Source of the DNA: an uncultured Collinsella sp.
GTDB lineage: Bacteria > Actinomycetota > Coriobacteriia > Coriobacteriales > Coriobacteriaceae
DNA: 64,000 bases
Reading direction: 5' to 3'
Assembly (NCBI GenBank): GCA_902491345.1
Contig: CABUHI010000006.1
Coordinates: 1-64,000 of the forward strand
Within the stretch, counting starts at the first letter, position 1. Every line of letters starts with the position of its first letter. Position numbers and translations under genes: made by a program. The notes under the pieces were generated by a model, which did no database searches, had not been told where the DNA came from, and saw only the letters and a program-made list of their open reading frames with translations. This document shows positions 35,163-42,540 of this stretch, piece after piece.

Positions 35163-35648
35163 ATGCAACGTGGAAGTACATCTCCGCTGTCCCGCGAGAC
35201 CGATGCGCCCGAGACCATCGTCAAGCTGGAGTGCGACATCGACGATGCGTCGCCCGAGGTGCTCGCCTATGCCGCCGACCGCCTGCGCGAGGCGGGCGCC
35301 CGCGAGGTGCACTGGCTGCCCCTCTACTGCAAAAAAGGCCGCCCCGGCTGGCAGCTGCAGGTGATCTGCTCGCATGAGGATATCGAACGCCTGCAGACGA
35401 TTATCTTTTTGGAAACCACGACCAACGGTATTCGCCGCCAGGTCATGGAGCGCGTCTGCCTGCCGCGCCGCTTTGAGCAGGTGGCGACGCCTTGGGGCGA
35501 GGTAGCCGTCAAGGTGGCCACCCTGCCCGACGGCAGCGAGCGCGCGGCTCCCGAGTACGAAGACTGCGCCCGTCTCGCCCGCGCGCACAACGTGCCGCTC
35601 CAGCGCGTGATGCAGGCGGCTCAGAGCGCGGCGCTTCGATTTGAGTAA
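35163..35648 (+). CDS. Stand-alone LarC2-like domain protein
   Basis: A 161-aa protein equivalent to the C-terminal domain of LarC, the CTP-dependent nickel insertase for the nickel-pincer nucleotide of lactate racemase and relatives. The blocks LECDIDDASPEVLAYAADRLREAGA, LPLYCKKGRPGWQLQVI, FLETTTNGIRRQ and APEYEDCARLARAHNVPLQRV match that region. Full LarC is about 400 aa, and no LarC1 part is present upstream. ATG 35163 is preferred, with GAAAGGA 11 bases upstream. No larA, larB or larE is in the window. Confidence 0.82.
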   Translation: MQRGSTSPLSRETDAPETIVKLECDIDDASPEVLAYAADRLREAGAREVHWLPLYCKKGRPGWQLQVICSHEDIERLQTIIFLETTTNGIRRQVMERVCLPRRFEQVATPWGEVAVKVATLPDGSERAAPEYEDCARLARAHNVPLQRVMQAAQSAALRFE

Positions 35649-35721
35649 CGCGGTAGATGGGCTCCACATCCGCTGGACTCCGTATTCAGCCCCCATCAAC
35701 CCCACACCGAAAGGACTCCCC

Positions 35722-36270
35722 ATGAAATACCTCATCGCCTCCGACATCCATGGCTCGGCATACTGGACAGAGCGCCTGTGCGCCACCATCGAATCCGAGC
35801 AGCCTGACCGCATCGTGCTGCTAGGTGACCTGCTCTACCACGGCCCGCGTAACGACCTGCCGCGCGATTACGCCCCCAAGCGCGTGATTCCGCTGCTCAA
35901 CGCCCTGGCCGACCGCATCATCGCGGTGCGCGGTAACTGTGACGCCGAGGTCGACCAGATGGTCCTCGACTTTCCCGTCATGGCGGACTACGCCACGTTG
36001 TTTGACGAGACTGGCCGTGAACTGTTCCTGACGCACGGCCACGTTTTTGGCGCCGGTATGCACAACAGCGTCGACCACGCGCCCGCGCTGCCCGAGGGTT
36101 CCGCGCTCGTCTACGGCCACACGCACATCAAGGTTAACGAGGTAAGCGAGGCGCACCCGGGCCTGTGGCTCTTCAACCCCGGCAGCGTGAGCATCCCCAA
36201 GGACGGCACGCACAGCTACGGCATCTACGAGGGCGGCGCGTTCCGCCACGTGATCCTGGAGGAGGATTAA
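35722..36270 (+). CDS. YfcE-type metallophosphodiesterase
   Basis: A 182-aa calcineurin-like phosphoesterase. MKYLIASDIHGSA, LLGDLLYHGPRN, VRGNCDAEVD, FLTHGHVFG and VYGHTHI are the five metal-binding blocks. YfcE-family members cleave phosphodiesters such as p-nitrophenyl substrates and perhaps cyclic nucleotides; the natural substrate is unknown. It is followed two bases later by mazG, suggesting a shared housekeeping role. Confidence 0.9.
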   Translation: MKYLIASDIHGSAYWTERLCATIESEQPDRIVLLGDLLYHGPRNDLPRDYAPKRVIPLLNALADRIIAVRGNCDAEVDQMVLDFPVMADYATLFDETGRELFLTHGHVFGAGMHNSVDHAPALPEGSALVYGHTHIKVNEVSEAHPGLWLFNPGSVSIPKDGTHSYGIYEGGAFRHVILEED

Positions 36271-36272
36271 CC

Positions 36273-37133
36273 ATGGCGCAGCACATGGCTCAGCAAAATG
36301 CCGAGGGCTCGCGCGACCTGTCCACGCTGGTCGACGCGTCGGCCGAGCTGCAGCATCTGGTGCAGACCATCTGGCGTCTGCGTCAGCCCGATGGTTGCCC
36401 GTGGGACCGCGAGCAGACGCATCAGAGCATCGGCAAGAACATGATCGAGGAGGCCTATGAGGCGCTCGACTGCATCGAGGCCGACGATGCCACGCATCTG
36501 CGCGAGGAGCTGGGCGATGTGCTCATGCAGGTGGTGCTGCATGCGCAGATTGCGGCGGACGCCGGCGAGTTTACGCTGGCCGACGTGGCACGCGATATTG
36601 ACGCCAAGCTCATTCGCCGCCACCCGCACGTGTTTGGCGATGCGGATGCCGACAACCCCGACGAGGTGCTCAAGATTTGGGACGAGGTCAAGCTTGCCGA
36701 GAAGGCTGCCAAGGACAAGGCCGTGGCGGCGGGCGAGGCTGCGCCCGAAGGTCTGCTCGACGGCGTGCCCACGCATCTGCCGGCGCTGATGCAAGCGCAG
36801 AAGGTGTCGCGCAAGGCAGCGGCCGTGGGCTTTGAGTGGGAGACGGTCCAAGACGTGTGGGACGAGGTCGCCGAGGAGCGCGCCGAGTTTGAGGCCGAGG
36901 AGCCCGGCTCGCCCGAGCGCGAGATGGAGTTTGGCGACCTGCTCTTTGCTCTGGTCAACGTTGCGCGCAAGGAGGGAATCGACGCCGAGAGCGCCCTGCG
37001 CGCGAGCACGGCCAAGTTCCGCCGTCGCTGGGCTGCGATGGAGCAGATGGCGGCCGGTGCTCACGTGGATCTTGCCGAGCTTTCGACCCACGGCCTCAAC
37101 GACCTGTGGGATGCCGCAAAGGCGGAGGAGTAA
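36273..37133 (+). CDS. mazG: Nucleoside triphosphate pyrophosphohydrolase
   Basis: A 286-aa two-domain MazG that hydrolyses (d)NTPs to monophosphates and pyrophosphate for nucleotide sanitation. The first domain has CPWDREQTHQSIGKNMIEEAYEALDCI and LREELGDVLMQVVLH. The second has EREMEFGDLLFALVNVARKEGID. IWDEVKLAEKA links them. GGAGGA stands at the end of the upstream phosphodiesterase gene, so the two are co-transcribed. Confidence 0.95.
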   Translation: MAQHMAQQNAEGSRDLSTLVDASAELQHLVQTIWRLRQPDGCPWDREQTHQSIGKNMIEEAYEALDCIEADDATHLREELGDVLMQVVLHAQIAADAGEFTLADVARDIDAKLIRRHPHVFGDADADNPDEVLKIWDEVKLAEKAAKDKAVAAGEAAPEGLLDGVPTHLPALMQAQKVSRKAAAVGFEWETVQDVWDEVAEERAEFEAEEPGSPEREMEFGDLLFALVNVARKEGIDAESALRASTAKFRRRWAAMEQMAAGAHVDLAELSTHGLNDLWDAAKAEE

Positions 37134-37322
37134 GACTGCGGGAACGACGGGCTGACACGCCTCATCGTTCCCGCTAAATTTTTCGAAAATCAAGTGTATC
37201 CCTCGGCTAACTTAGGGCATAATGCAAAAAGTGCGACATGGCTAACTTACGGAGACGCACCGACGGTGCACGGTCAGCCGGTCGCTTGCATTCACTACGT
37301 TTCCAAGTGAGAGGGAGACAAC

Positions 37323-38612
37323 ATGAGCGATATTTTGGACGTCTACGGTCGCGAGGTGCTCGACAGCCGCGGCAATCCCACCGTCGAGGTCGAGGTCGTG
37401 CTCGAGGACGGCAGCTTTGGCCGCGCAATGGTGCCTTCGGGTGCTTCGACCGGCGCCTTTGAGGCCTGCGAGCTGCGCGATGGCGACAAGGGCCGCTATC
37501 TGGGCAAGGGCGTCTCTCAAGCCGTCGAGCACGTCAATAACGAGTGCGCTAACGCCGTCGTGGGCCTCGACGCCTTCGACCAGCGCGCCGTCGATGCCGC
37601 GCTGATTGCCGCGGACGGTACCCCCAACAAGACCAAGCTCGGTGCCAACGCCATCCTGGGCGTGTCGCTGGCCGTCGCCCGCGCCGCTGCCGAGTCGGCG
37701 GGCCTGTCGCTGTACCAGTACCTGGGCGGCGTCAACGCTCATCTGCTGCCCACGCCCATGATGAATATCCTCAACGGCGGCGTGCATGCCGACAATAACG
37801 TTGACTTCCAGGAGTTCATGATCATGCCGGTGGGCGCCCCGAGCTTTGCCGAGGGCCTGCGTTGGTGCGCCGAGGTCTACCACACCCTCAAGGGCGTGCT
37901 GCACGAGGCGGGCCTGGGCGGCGGCGTGGGCGACGAGGGCGGCTTTGCGCCCAACCTCAAGACCAATGCCGAGCCGTTCGAGTACATTACCAAGGCCGTC
38001 AAGAAGGCTGGCTTTAAGCCCGGCGTCGACTTCATGTACGCCATGGACCCGGCCTCGACCGAGTTCTACAACGCCGAGACCGGCATGTACGAGCTCAAGG
38101 GTGAGGGCGTGGAGTACACGAGTGCTCAGATGGTTGATTACTGGGAGAAGCTTGTCGACACCTATCCGATCATCTCCATCGAGGACGGCATGGCCGAGGA
38201 GGATTGGGACGGCTGGGTCGAGCTTACCCGTCGCATTGGCAACAAGGTGCAGCTGGTGGGCGACGACCTGTTTGTCACCAACACCGAGCGCCTCAAGAAG
38301 GGCATTGAGCTGGGTGCTGCCAACGCGATCCTGGTCAAGGTCAACCAGATCGGTACGCTCACCGAGTCGCTCGAGGCCATCGAGACCGCCAAGGAGGCCG
38401 GTTACGCCTGCATCGTGAGCCACCGCTCCGGCGAGACCGAGGACTCCACGATCGCCGACCTGGTCGTGGGCGTCAATGCCGGCCAGATCAAGTCGGGCGC
38501 CCCGTGCCGCAGCGACCGTATCGTCAAGTACAACCAGCTCATCCGTATCGAGGACGAGCTCGAGGGCAGCGCGCGCTACGCCGGCAAGGCCGCGTTCTAC
38601 AACATTCGCTAA
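37323..38612 (+). CDS. eno: Enolase
   Basis: A 429-aa glycolytic enzyme converting 2-phosphoglycerate to phosphoenolpyruvate. LDSRGNPTVEVEV, GANAILGVSLAVA, GGVHADNNVDFQEFMIMP, GDEGGFAPNL, SIEDGMAEEDWDG, QLVGDDLFVTN and VSHRSGETED are all present, including the catalytic Lys/Glu and Mg-binding Asp/Glu. Length and start are canonical, with GAGAGGGAG upstream. Confidence 0.98.
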   Translation: MSDILDVYGREVLDSRGNPTVEVEVVLEDGSFGRAMVPSGASTGAFEACELRDGDKGRYLGKGVSQAVEHVNNECANAVVGLDAFDQRAVDAALIAADGTPNKTKLGANAILGVSLAVARAAAESAGLSLYQYLGGVNAHLLPTPMMNILNGGVHADNNVDFQEFMIMPVGAPSFAEGLRWCAEVYHTLKGVLHEAGLGGGVGDEGGFAPNLKTNAEPFEYITKAVKKAGFKPGVDFMYAMDPASTEFYNAETGMYELKGEGVEYTSAQMVDYWEKLVDTYPIISIEDGMAEEDWDGWVELTRRIGNKVQLVGDDLFVTNTERLKKGIELGAANAILVKVNQIGTLTESLEAIETAKEAGYACIVSHRSGETEDSTIADLVVGVNAGQIKSGAPCRSDRIVKYNQLIRIEDELEGSARYAGKAAFYNIR

Positions 38613-38684
38613 ACGGGCGAATTTGGCGAGGGGGAGGCTGACTCGGTTCCGCCTCGCCTTGGCTGGACGCCGCAAAGCGCTGTG

Positions 38685-38716
38685 GGCGCTGGGCCATATG
38701 GCTCAGCGCCTTTTTT
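38685..38716 (+). terminator. Terminator of eno
   Basis: GGCGCTGGGCCATATGGCTC and its partner form a near-perfect self-complementary stem ending in CAGCGCC, followed by six T residues. Confidence 0.9.
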
Positions 38717-38807
38717 ATGTCGAGCAAAGGCTGGCGAAGGCGGTGCGGGCGCTCGTGCTATAACTAAAGGACTTAGCGCAAACAAACCTCAACCGCACAA
38801 GGCGCAC

Positions 38808-39566
38808 ATGGATCAGATTTACGACAACAGGTACTATTCCGCCGGTTCGCGCGAGCCGTCGCCTCGCCGTGCGCGCACGGTGCAGCTCGGTGGGTCCGCC
38901 TACGCCGGCGTCGACCGCCCCGCGCAGCGCCCGACAAGTACCTCGCGCCCCAATGCTCAAGTGAATACTTCGACAGATGGACCGGTGCGCCCGGCACGTT
39001 CGTCGCATGCGTCGCGTCCCTCGACTCAGGCACACGACAAATCGAGCAGGCCCTCGAACCGTTTTTCGGGCTCGGACTTTATGCGCTACGCCAACGACAA
39101 CGCGGTGGTCAAGGCGATCTATGACTTTACGCATGGCTCTCTGCGCCCGCTGTTTATCGGTATGGTTGTGGCGCTGGCGTTCGTGAGCCTGTATTTCCCC
39201 GTGCGCGACCTGTACGTGGCAAAACGCTCGAGCGACATCTTGGCCAAGCAGGTCGAGATTCGCGAGCAGTACAACGACGAGATGAAAAAAGACACTGACA
39301 AGTGGTTTTCGGAAGAGGGCATTAAGGATTCGGCACGGGGCCTGGGTATGGTGATGCCCGGCGAGAAGAGGATAGAAGTGCAGGGTCTGGACGACGATTC
39401 GGACTCGTCGTCGAGCAAAAAGTCCTCAAACGCCAAGAAGGCCAGCGAAGTGGCCAAGGAAATCGAAGAAGTCGGCAAGGACGTGCCGTGGTACATCCAG
39501 GCGCTCGACATGCTGTTTGGGTTTAACGGCGTCGAGGGCCAGACGGTCGTGTCCAACGGCAAATAG
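38808..39566 (+). CDS. DivIC/FtsB-like septum protein with long disordered N-terminus
   Basis: A 252-aa bitopic membrane protein. Residues 1-90 are a polar, Arg/Ser/Thr/Pro-rich cytoplasmic tail. A single membrane helix lies at about 115-135 (LFIGMVVALAFVSLYFPV), followed by a short coiled coil (SSDILAKQVEIREQYNDEM) as in DivIC/FtsB. The C-terminal part holds an unusual Asp/Ser stretch (DDDSDSSSSKKSS). It probably joins the FtsL-FtsQ division complex. Gene order with eno and ppx supports this, since eno-divIC-ppx is a common actinobacterial arrangement. Confidence 0.8.
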   Translation: MDQIYDNRYYSAGSREPSPRRARTVQLGGSAYAGVDRPAQRPTSTSRPNAQVNTSTDGPVRPARSSHASRPSTQAHDKSSRPSNRFSGSDFMRYANDNAVVKAIYDFTHGSLRPLFIGMVVALAFVSLYFPVRDLYVAKRSSDILAKQVEIREQYNDEMKKDTDKWFSEEGIKDSARGLGMVMPGEKRIEVQGLDDDSDSSSSKKSSNAKKASEVAKEIEEVGKDVPWYIQALDMLFGFNGVEGQTVVSNGK

Positions 39567-39586
39567 CGCCCGGAGGGGAGCCCGCA

Positions 39587-40588
39587 ATGACAAATTGCAA
39601 ACGCTATAAGGTAGCCGCGATCGACCTGGGAACGGTGTCGTCGCGACTGGTGTTGGCCCAGGTCGAGGCCGGGGCGATTGTGGAATCGTCCAAGCATACC
39701 GAGATTACCGACCTGGGCGAGGGCGTGGACGCGACGGGCCGCTTTTGCGAGGCGGCTGTCGAGCGTGTGCTCGCTGCGTGCCGCATGTTTGTGGACGAGG
39801 CCCGTGCCTTTGGGGCCGTGTGCGTCTGCACCACGTGCACGAGTGCCGCGCGCGATGCGTCCAATGCCGCGCTGCTGCTGGACGGCCTGCGCGAGTTGGG
39901 GCTCGAGCCGCAGGTGATTCCGGGCGAGGTTGAGGCGCGCCTGACATTTTTTGGCGTGGCGCACGACTTTGCCGGCGAGCGCATCATCGTCGCGGATTCG
40001 GGCGGCGGGTCCACGGAACTCGCGACGGGCGTATACGCTCCGGAGCGCGGCGTCTTTGCGCTGGAGGGAACGCGCTCGCTGGACATCGGTTGCCGTCGCG
40101 TGACGGAGCGCTTTTTCTCCGCGTTGCCGCCCGCGGATGGCGAGCTTGCTGCCGCTGCCGCGTGGGCAGGCGAGCAGTTTGCCGCCTATTTTGAAGGCCT
40201 GCCCAGCGACTTTGAGCGCGCCGAACGCCTCGTTGCGGTGGGCGGCACCGTCACCACGCTCGTGGCACTCGTTCACGAGCTGGAGCCGTATGATTCGAGC
40301 TTTGTGCACCTGCGCGAGCTTTCGATGGAGCAGGTTTCGGCTGCCATCGAGCGTATGTCCGCGCTGGATGTGGAGGGTATCGCCGCGCTACCGGGTGTAC
40401 AGCCCAAACGCGCGGGCGTGATTCTGGCCGGCGCCGTGGTGATTCGCGAGCTCATGCGAGCCGGCGGCTACAAGACGCTCACCGTAAGTGAGAACAGCCT
40501 CCTCGCCGGCATGGCCGCCACCATCAACGAGGTTCTCGACGGCGCGACCCCCACCATCGCCTGGACCCCGAGCCTGAGCACCCTTTAA
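39587..40588 (+). CDS. Ppx/GppA-family exopolyphosphatase
   Basis: A 333-aa ASKHA-fold phosphatase. VAAIDLGTVSSRLVLAQ is the phosphate-1 loop, VADSGGGSTELATG the phosphate-2 loop and VAVGGTVTTLVAL the adenosine-type motif. It lacks the C-terminal HD domain of the longer Ppx forms, as is common in actinobacteria. It may hydrolyse polyphosphate or guanosine pentaphosphate. It begins 20 bases after the DivIC-like gene. Confidence 0.9.
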   Translation: MTNCKRYKVAAIDLGTVSSRLVLAQVEAGAIVESSKHTEITDLGEGVDATGRFCEAAVERVLAACRMFVDEARAFGAVCVCTTCTSAARDASNAALLLDGLRELGLEPQVIPGEVEARLTFFGVAHDFAGERIIVADSGGGSTELATGVYAPERGVFALEGTRSLDIGCRRVTERFFSALPPADGELAAAAAWAGEQFAAYFEGLPSDFERAERLVAVGGTVTTLVALVHELEPYDSSFVHLRELSMEQVSAAIERMSALDVEGIAALPGVQPKRAGVILAGAVVIRELMRAGGYKTLTVSENSLLAGMAATINEVLDGATPTIAWTPSLSTL

Positions 40589-40642
40589 AAGTAGTCAAAA
40601 AAGCTCTGTCCCAAATGAGCTGCTCTGCAGTTGACGGCACCT

Positions 40643-40711
40643 AAAAGAAACGAGCCCGCATCCCTGGGGGACACGGGCTCGTAAGCACTACATGGTAGGG
40701 GCGGTGGGACT
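40643..40711 (-). repeat. Duplicated terminator and tRNA-Leu 3' end
   Basis: On the minus strand positions 40711-40692 repeat exactly the last 20 bases of tRNA-Leu and its flank (CCA end included), followed by a near copy of the tRNA terminator hairpin (40681-40651) and a T-rich tract. Between this copy and the real tRNA (about 40712-40839) lies a GC-rich stretch with several hairpins and a T-arm-like GGGTTCGAGCCCC on the plus strand. This looks like a partial tRNA duplication interrupted by a structured insertion. No protein gene is supported in 40589-40888. Confidence 0.7.
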
Positions 40712-40839
40712 TCCGCGTATTTGCTGCGCAAATCCGCACCGGCTTCGGCCGCCTGCCGGCGCCCTTGCCGGCTCGCTGCGGACGCTGCGCGTCCGCTTGA
40801 CGCTCGCCCCCTCGCGGGTTCGAGCCCCACCGGCGTCCG

Positions 40840-40877
40840 AAAAAAACGGGCCCGCATCCCAACGGAACACGGGCTCG
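40840..40877 (-). terminator. Terminator of tRNA-Leu
   Basis: CGAGCCCGTG pairs with TGCGGGCCCG, and seven T residues follow on the minus strand, directly beyond the tRNA CCA end. Confidence 0.85.
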
Positions 40878-40888
40878 AACGCTTCATA

Positions 40889-40973
40889 TGGTAGGGGCGG
40901 TGGGACTCGAACCCACAATCCTTGCGGCGAGAGATTTTAAGTCTCCTGCGTATGCCAATTCCGCCACGCCCCC
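40889..40973 (-). tRNA. tRNA-Leu(UAA)
   Basis: An 85-nt class II tRNA with encoded CCA. The acceptor stem GGGGGCG pairs with CGCCCCT with a G-U closing pair. The anticodon arm is GGAGA-CTTAAAA-TCTCT, giving anticodon TAA, and the T arm is GTGGG-TTCGAGT-CCCAC. The D arm has GGCGGAATTGGCATACGC. A short variable arm (CGCCGCAAGGATT region) fits Leu. It lies only 31 bases after the upstream protein gene on the same strand, so it may be processed from that transcript. Confidence 0.95.
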
Positions 40974-41004
40974 GTGAGACTAGAAGTCTAGCACAAGCCG
41001 TCCG

Positions 41005-41628
41005 TTACGCGTTGACGGCCATCGAGTGCTGGCCTGACTTTTCCAAGTACTCGGCAAACTTGGCTTCGTCGCCCTTGTTCTGGTACTGCAGGGCCAGCAG
41101 GTACTCCAAGCGGCAGCGCTTGACCGGGTCGTCGCCGACATCCTCGAGCATGCGCTCCAGCTCGGGAATGTCGTTGTGACGCTTGAGGATCATCGTGTCG
41201 TACATCAGCTGGCACTCGTGCGCGACCGCCTCGGCCTGACCGCCCTCAAAGCCCTTGATTTCGTGCAGCAGCTCCTTGGACTTTTTGCGGTCCTCCTGGC
41301 CAACGTAGTAGTTAAAGGCCTTGATCACCAGGTCGACGCGCTGCATCTTGGGCAGGTTGAGTCCCAGCAGCAGGTCGAACATCTCGCCGGCGCGCTCGTG
41401 GTCCTCGCGCAGCAGATAGGAGTTCAGACGCAGGTAGTCGCGGTTGTAGCGCGGGTACAGCATGCTGGTGAGTTTGCCGTCGAGCAAACGATCGAACTCG
41501 GCCCACTGTTTGGCGGCCATCAACTGTTGCAGGCGTTTAAACGTAGTGCGTTTTTTGACGCTAAAGAACACCGACACGGCGATACAGATGATAACGACGG
41601 CGGTCCAGAGTGTGCGGGAATCGGGCAT
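41005..41628 (-). CDS. Membrane-anchored TPR-like hypothetical protein
   Basis: A 207-aa protein with one N-terminal membrane helix (residues 7-24, LWTAVVIICIAVSVFFSV) and a long alpha-helical cytoplasmic part. Repeated helix pairs such as RLQQLMAAKQWAEFDRLLDG, HERAGEMFDLLLGLNLPKM and RCRLEYLLALQYQNKGDEAKFAEYLEK look like degenerate tetratricopeptide repeats. It is probably a scaffold or interaction protein; no specific function is recognised. tRNA-Leu follows on the same strand. Confidence 0.75.
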   Translation of the reverse strand: MPDSRTLWTAVVIICIAVSVFFSVKKRTTFKRLQQLMAAKQWAEFDRLLDGKLTSMLYPRYNRDYLRLNSYLLREDHERAGEMFDLLLGLNLPKMQRVDLVIKAFNYYVGQEDRKKSKELLHEIKGFEGGQAEAVAHECQLMYDTMILKRHNDIPELERMLEDVGDDPVKRCRLEYLLALQYQNKGDEAKFAEYLEKSGQHSMAVNA

Positions 41629-41791
41629 GTTAGGATCCTTAGTCGCTCATAAAGCGAGCGGTATGACAACACGTACTAGATGTATTATACGCAGCGCACA
41701 AGCAAACTGGCATAAAAGCTCATCGAGGCTGAGTGCCATCGCTCGCTGCGGTACACTTACCTAAAGTAAACCATGAAGGGAGACATTACCT

Positions 41792-42079
41792 ATGAAGAAG
41801 ATCGTTTTGGCTTGCGGTGCTGGCGCTGCTACTTCCACGCTCGTTGCCCAGAAGGTCGCCACCATGCTCGACGCCAACGGTTATGCCGGCAAGTATGAGA
41901 TCGTGCAGTGCGCCATCTCCGAGGCCAAGGACGCTTGCGACGAGGGCGCCGACCTGCTGATCGCCACCACCGTTGCTCCCGAGGGCCTCACCTGCCCGTA
42001 CGTGAGCGGCGTGCCCTTCATGACCGGCATGAACCGCGTCGCTGCCGAGAAGGCCGTCCTCGACGTCATGGCTCAGTAG
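41792..42079 (+). CDS. Orphan PTS EIIB, galactitol type
   Basis: A 95-aa EIIB domain. KKIVLACGAGAATSTLVAQKV holds the phosphorylatable Cys at residue 8 in the CGxGxxTS loop of the GatB/lactose-type EIIB. The C-terminus (GVPFMTGMNRVAAEKAVLDVM) also fits the galactitol class. No IIA or IIC is adjacent, so either partners are encoded elsewhere or it is a regulatory phosphocarrier. AAGGGAG lies upstream, and a VOC-family gene follows after 11 bases. Confidence 0.85.
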   Translation: MKKIVLACGAGAATSTLVAQKVATMLDANGYAGKYEIVQCAISEAKDACDEGADLLIATTVAPEGLTCPYVSGVPFMTGMNRVAAEKAVLDVMAQ

Positions 42080-42090
42080 GCGCTGACTGT

Positions 42091-42465
42091 ATGAGTGAGC
42101 AGAACGCCAATCCGGTTGAACTCTTTGGCATGCGCGTTGCCCATGTGGGCATTAACGCCACTGACCCGGCAGACGCCCTGGAGATCGCGGAGCTGTTCTC
42201 GACGATGATGGGCCTGCCCGTTATCGAGACCCCGGTTTCGTACTTTAACGATTCGCTGGTCGAGATCATGAAGCAGAACGGTCGTGGCGCCAAGGGCCAC
42301 ATTGGCTTCGCTGTCAACGACATCGATGCGGCCGAGAAGTGGTTTGCCGAGCGCGGGCTCGAGGTCAACGAGGAGTCGCGCGTGCTGCTGCCCGACGGCG
42401 GCACCAAGCTCGTGTACTTTAAGCGCGAGTTTGCCGGCTTCGCCGTGCACCTGTGCCGCGAGTAG
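42091..42465 (+). CDS. VOC-superfamily (glyoxalase-like) protein
   Basis: A 124-aa protein with the paired beta-alpha-beta-beta-beta modules of the VOC fold: RVAHVGINATDPADALEIAELFSTMMGLP at the N-terminus, then GHIGFAVNDIDAAEKWFAERGLE and AGFAVHLCRE. His and Glu residues could bind a metal. It is co-transcribed with the orphan EIIB. Similar small VOC proteins accompany sugar-acid or aldolase genes; the substrate is unknown. Confidence 0.8.
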   Translation: MSEQNANPVELFGMRVAHVGINATDPADALEIAELFSTMMGLPVIETPVSYFNDSLVEIMKQNGRGAKGHIGFAVNDIDAAEKWFAERGLEVNEESRVLLPDGGTKLVYFKREFAGFAVHLCRE

Positions 42466-42487
42466 CGCACAAGCTGCTATAGCTAGC

Positions 42488-42523
42488 AAAAGGGGATAGG
42501 GCCGCATGGCCTTATCCCCTTAT
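42488..42523. terminator. Bidirectional terminator
   Basis: AAGGGGATA with TATCCCCTT, extended by GGGCC/GGCC, forms a strong hairpin. A-rich sequence precedes it and T-rich sequence follows, so it can end both the VOC transcript and the convergent sensor-kinase transcript. Confidence 0.85.
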
Positions 42524-42540
42524 TTATGCCGAGGGGCTTT

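Noticed and set aside
40585..40887. 100-aa minus-strand open frame beside the tRNA
   Set aside because: It is a translation of tRNA tail, terminator and hairpin sequence with no ribosome site or family match.
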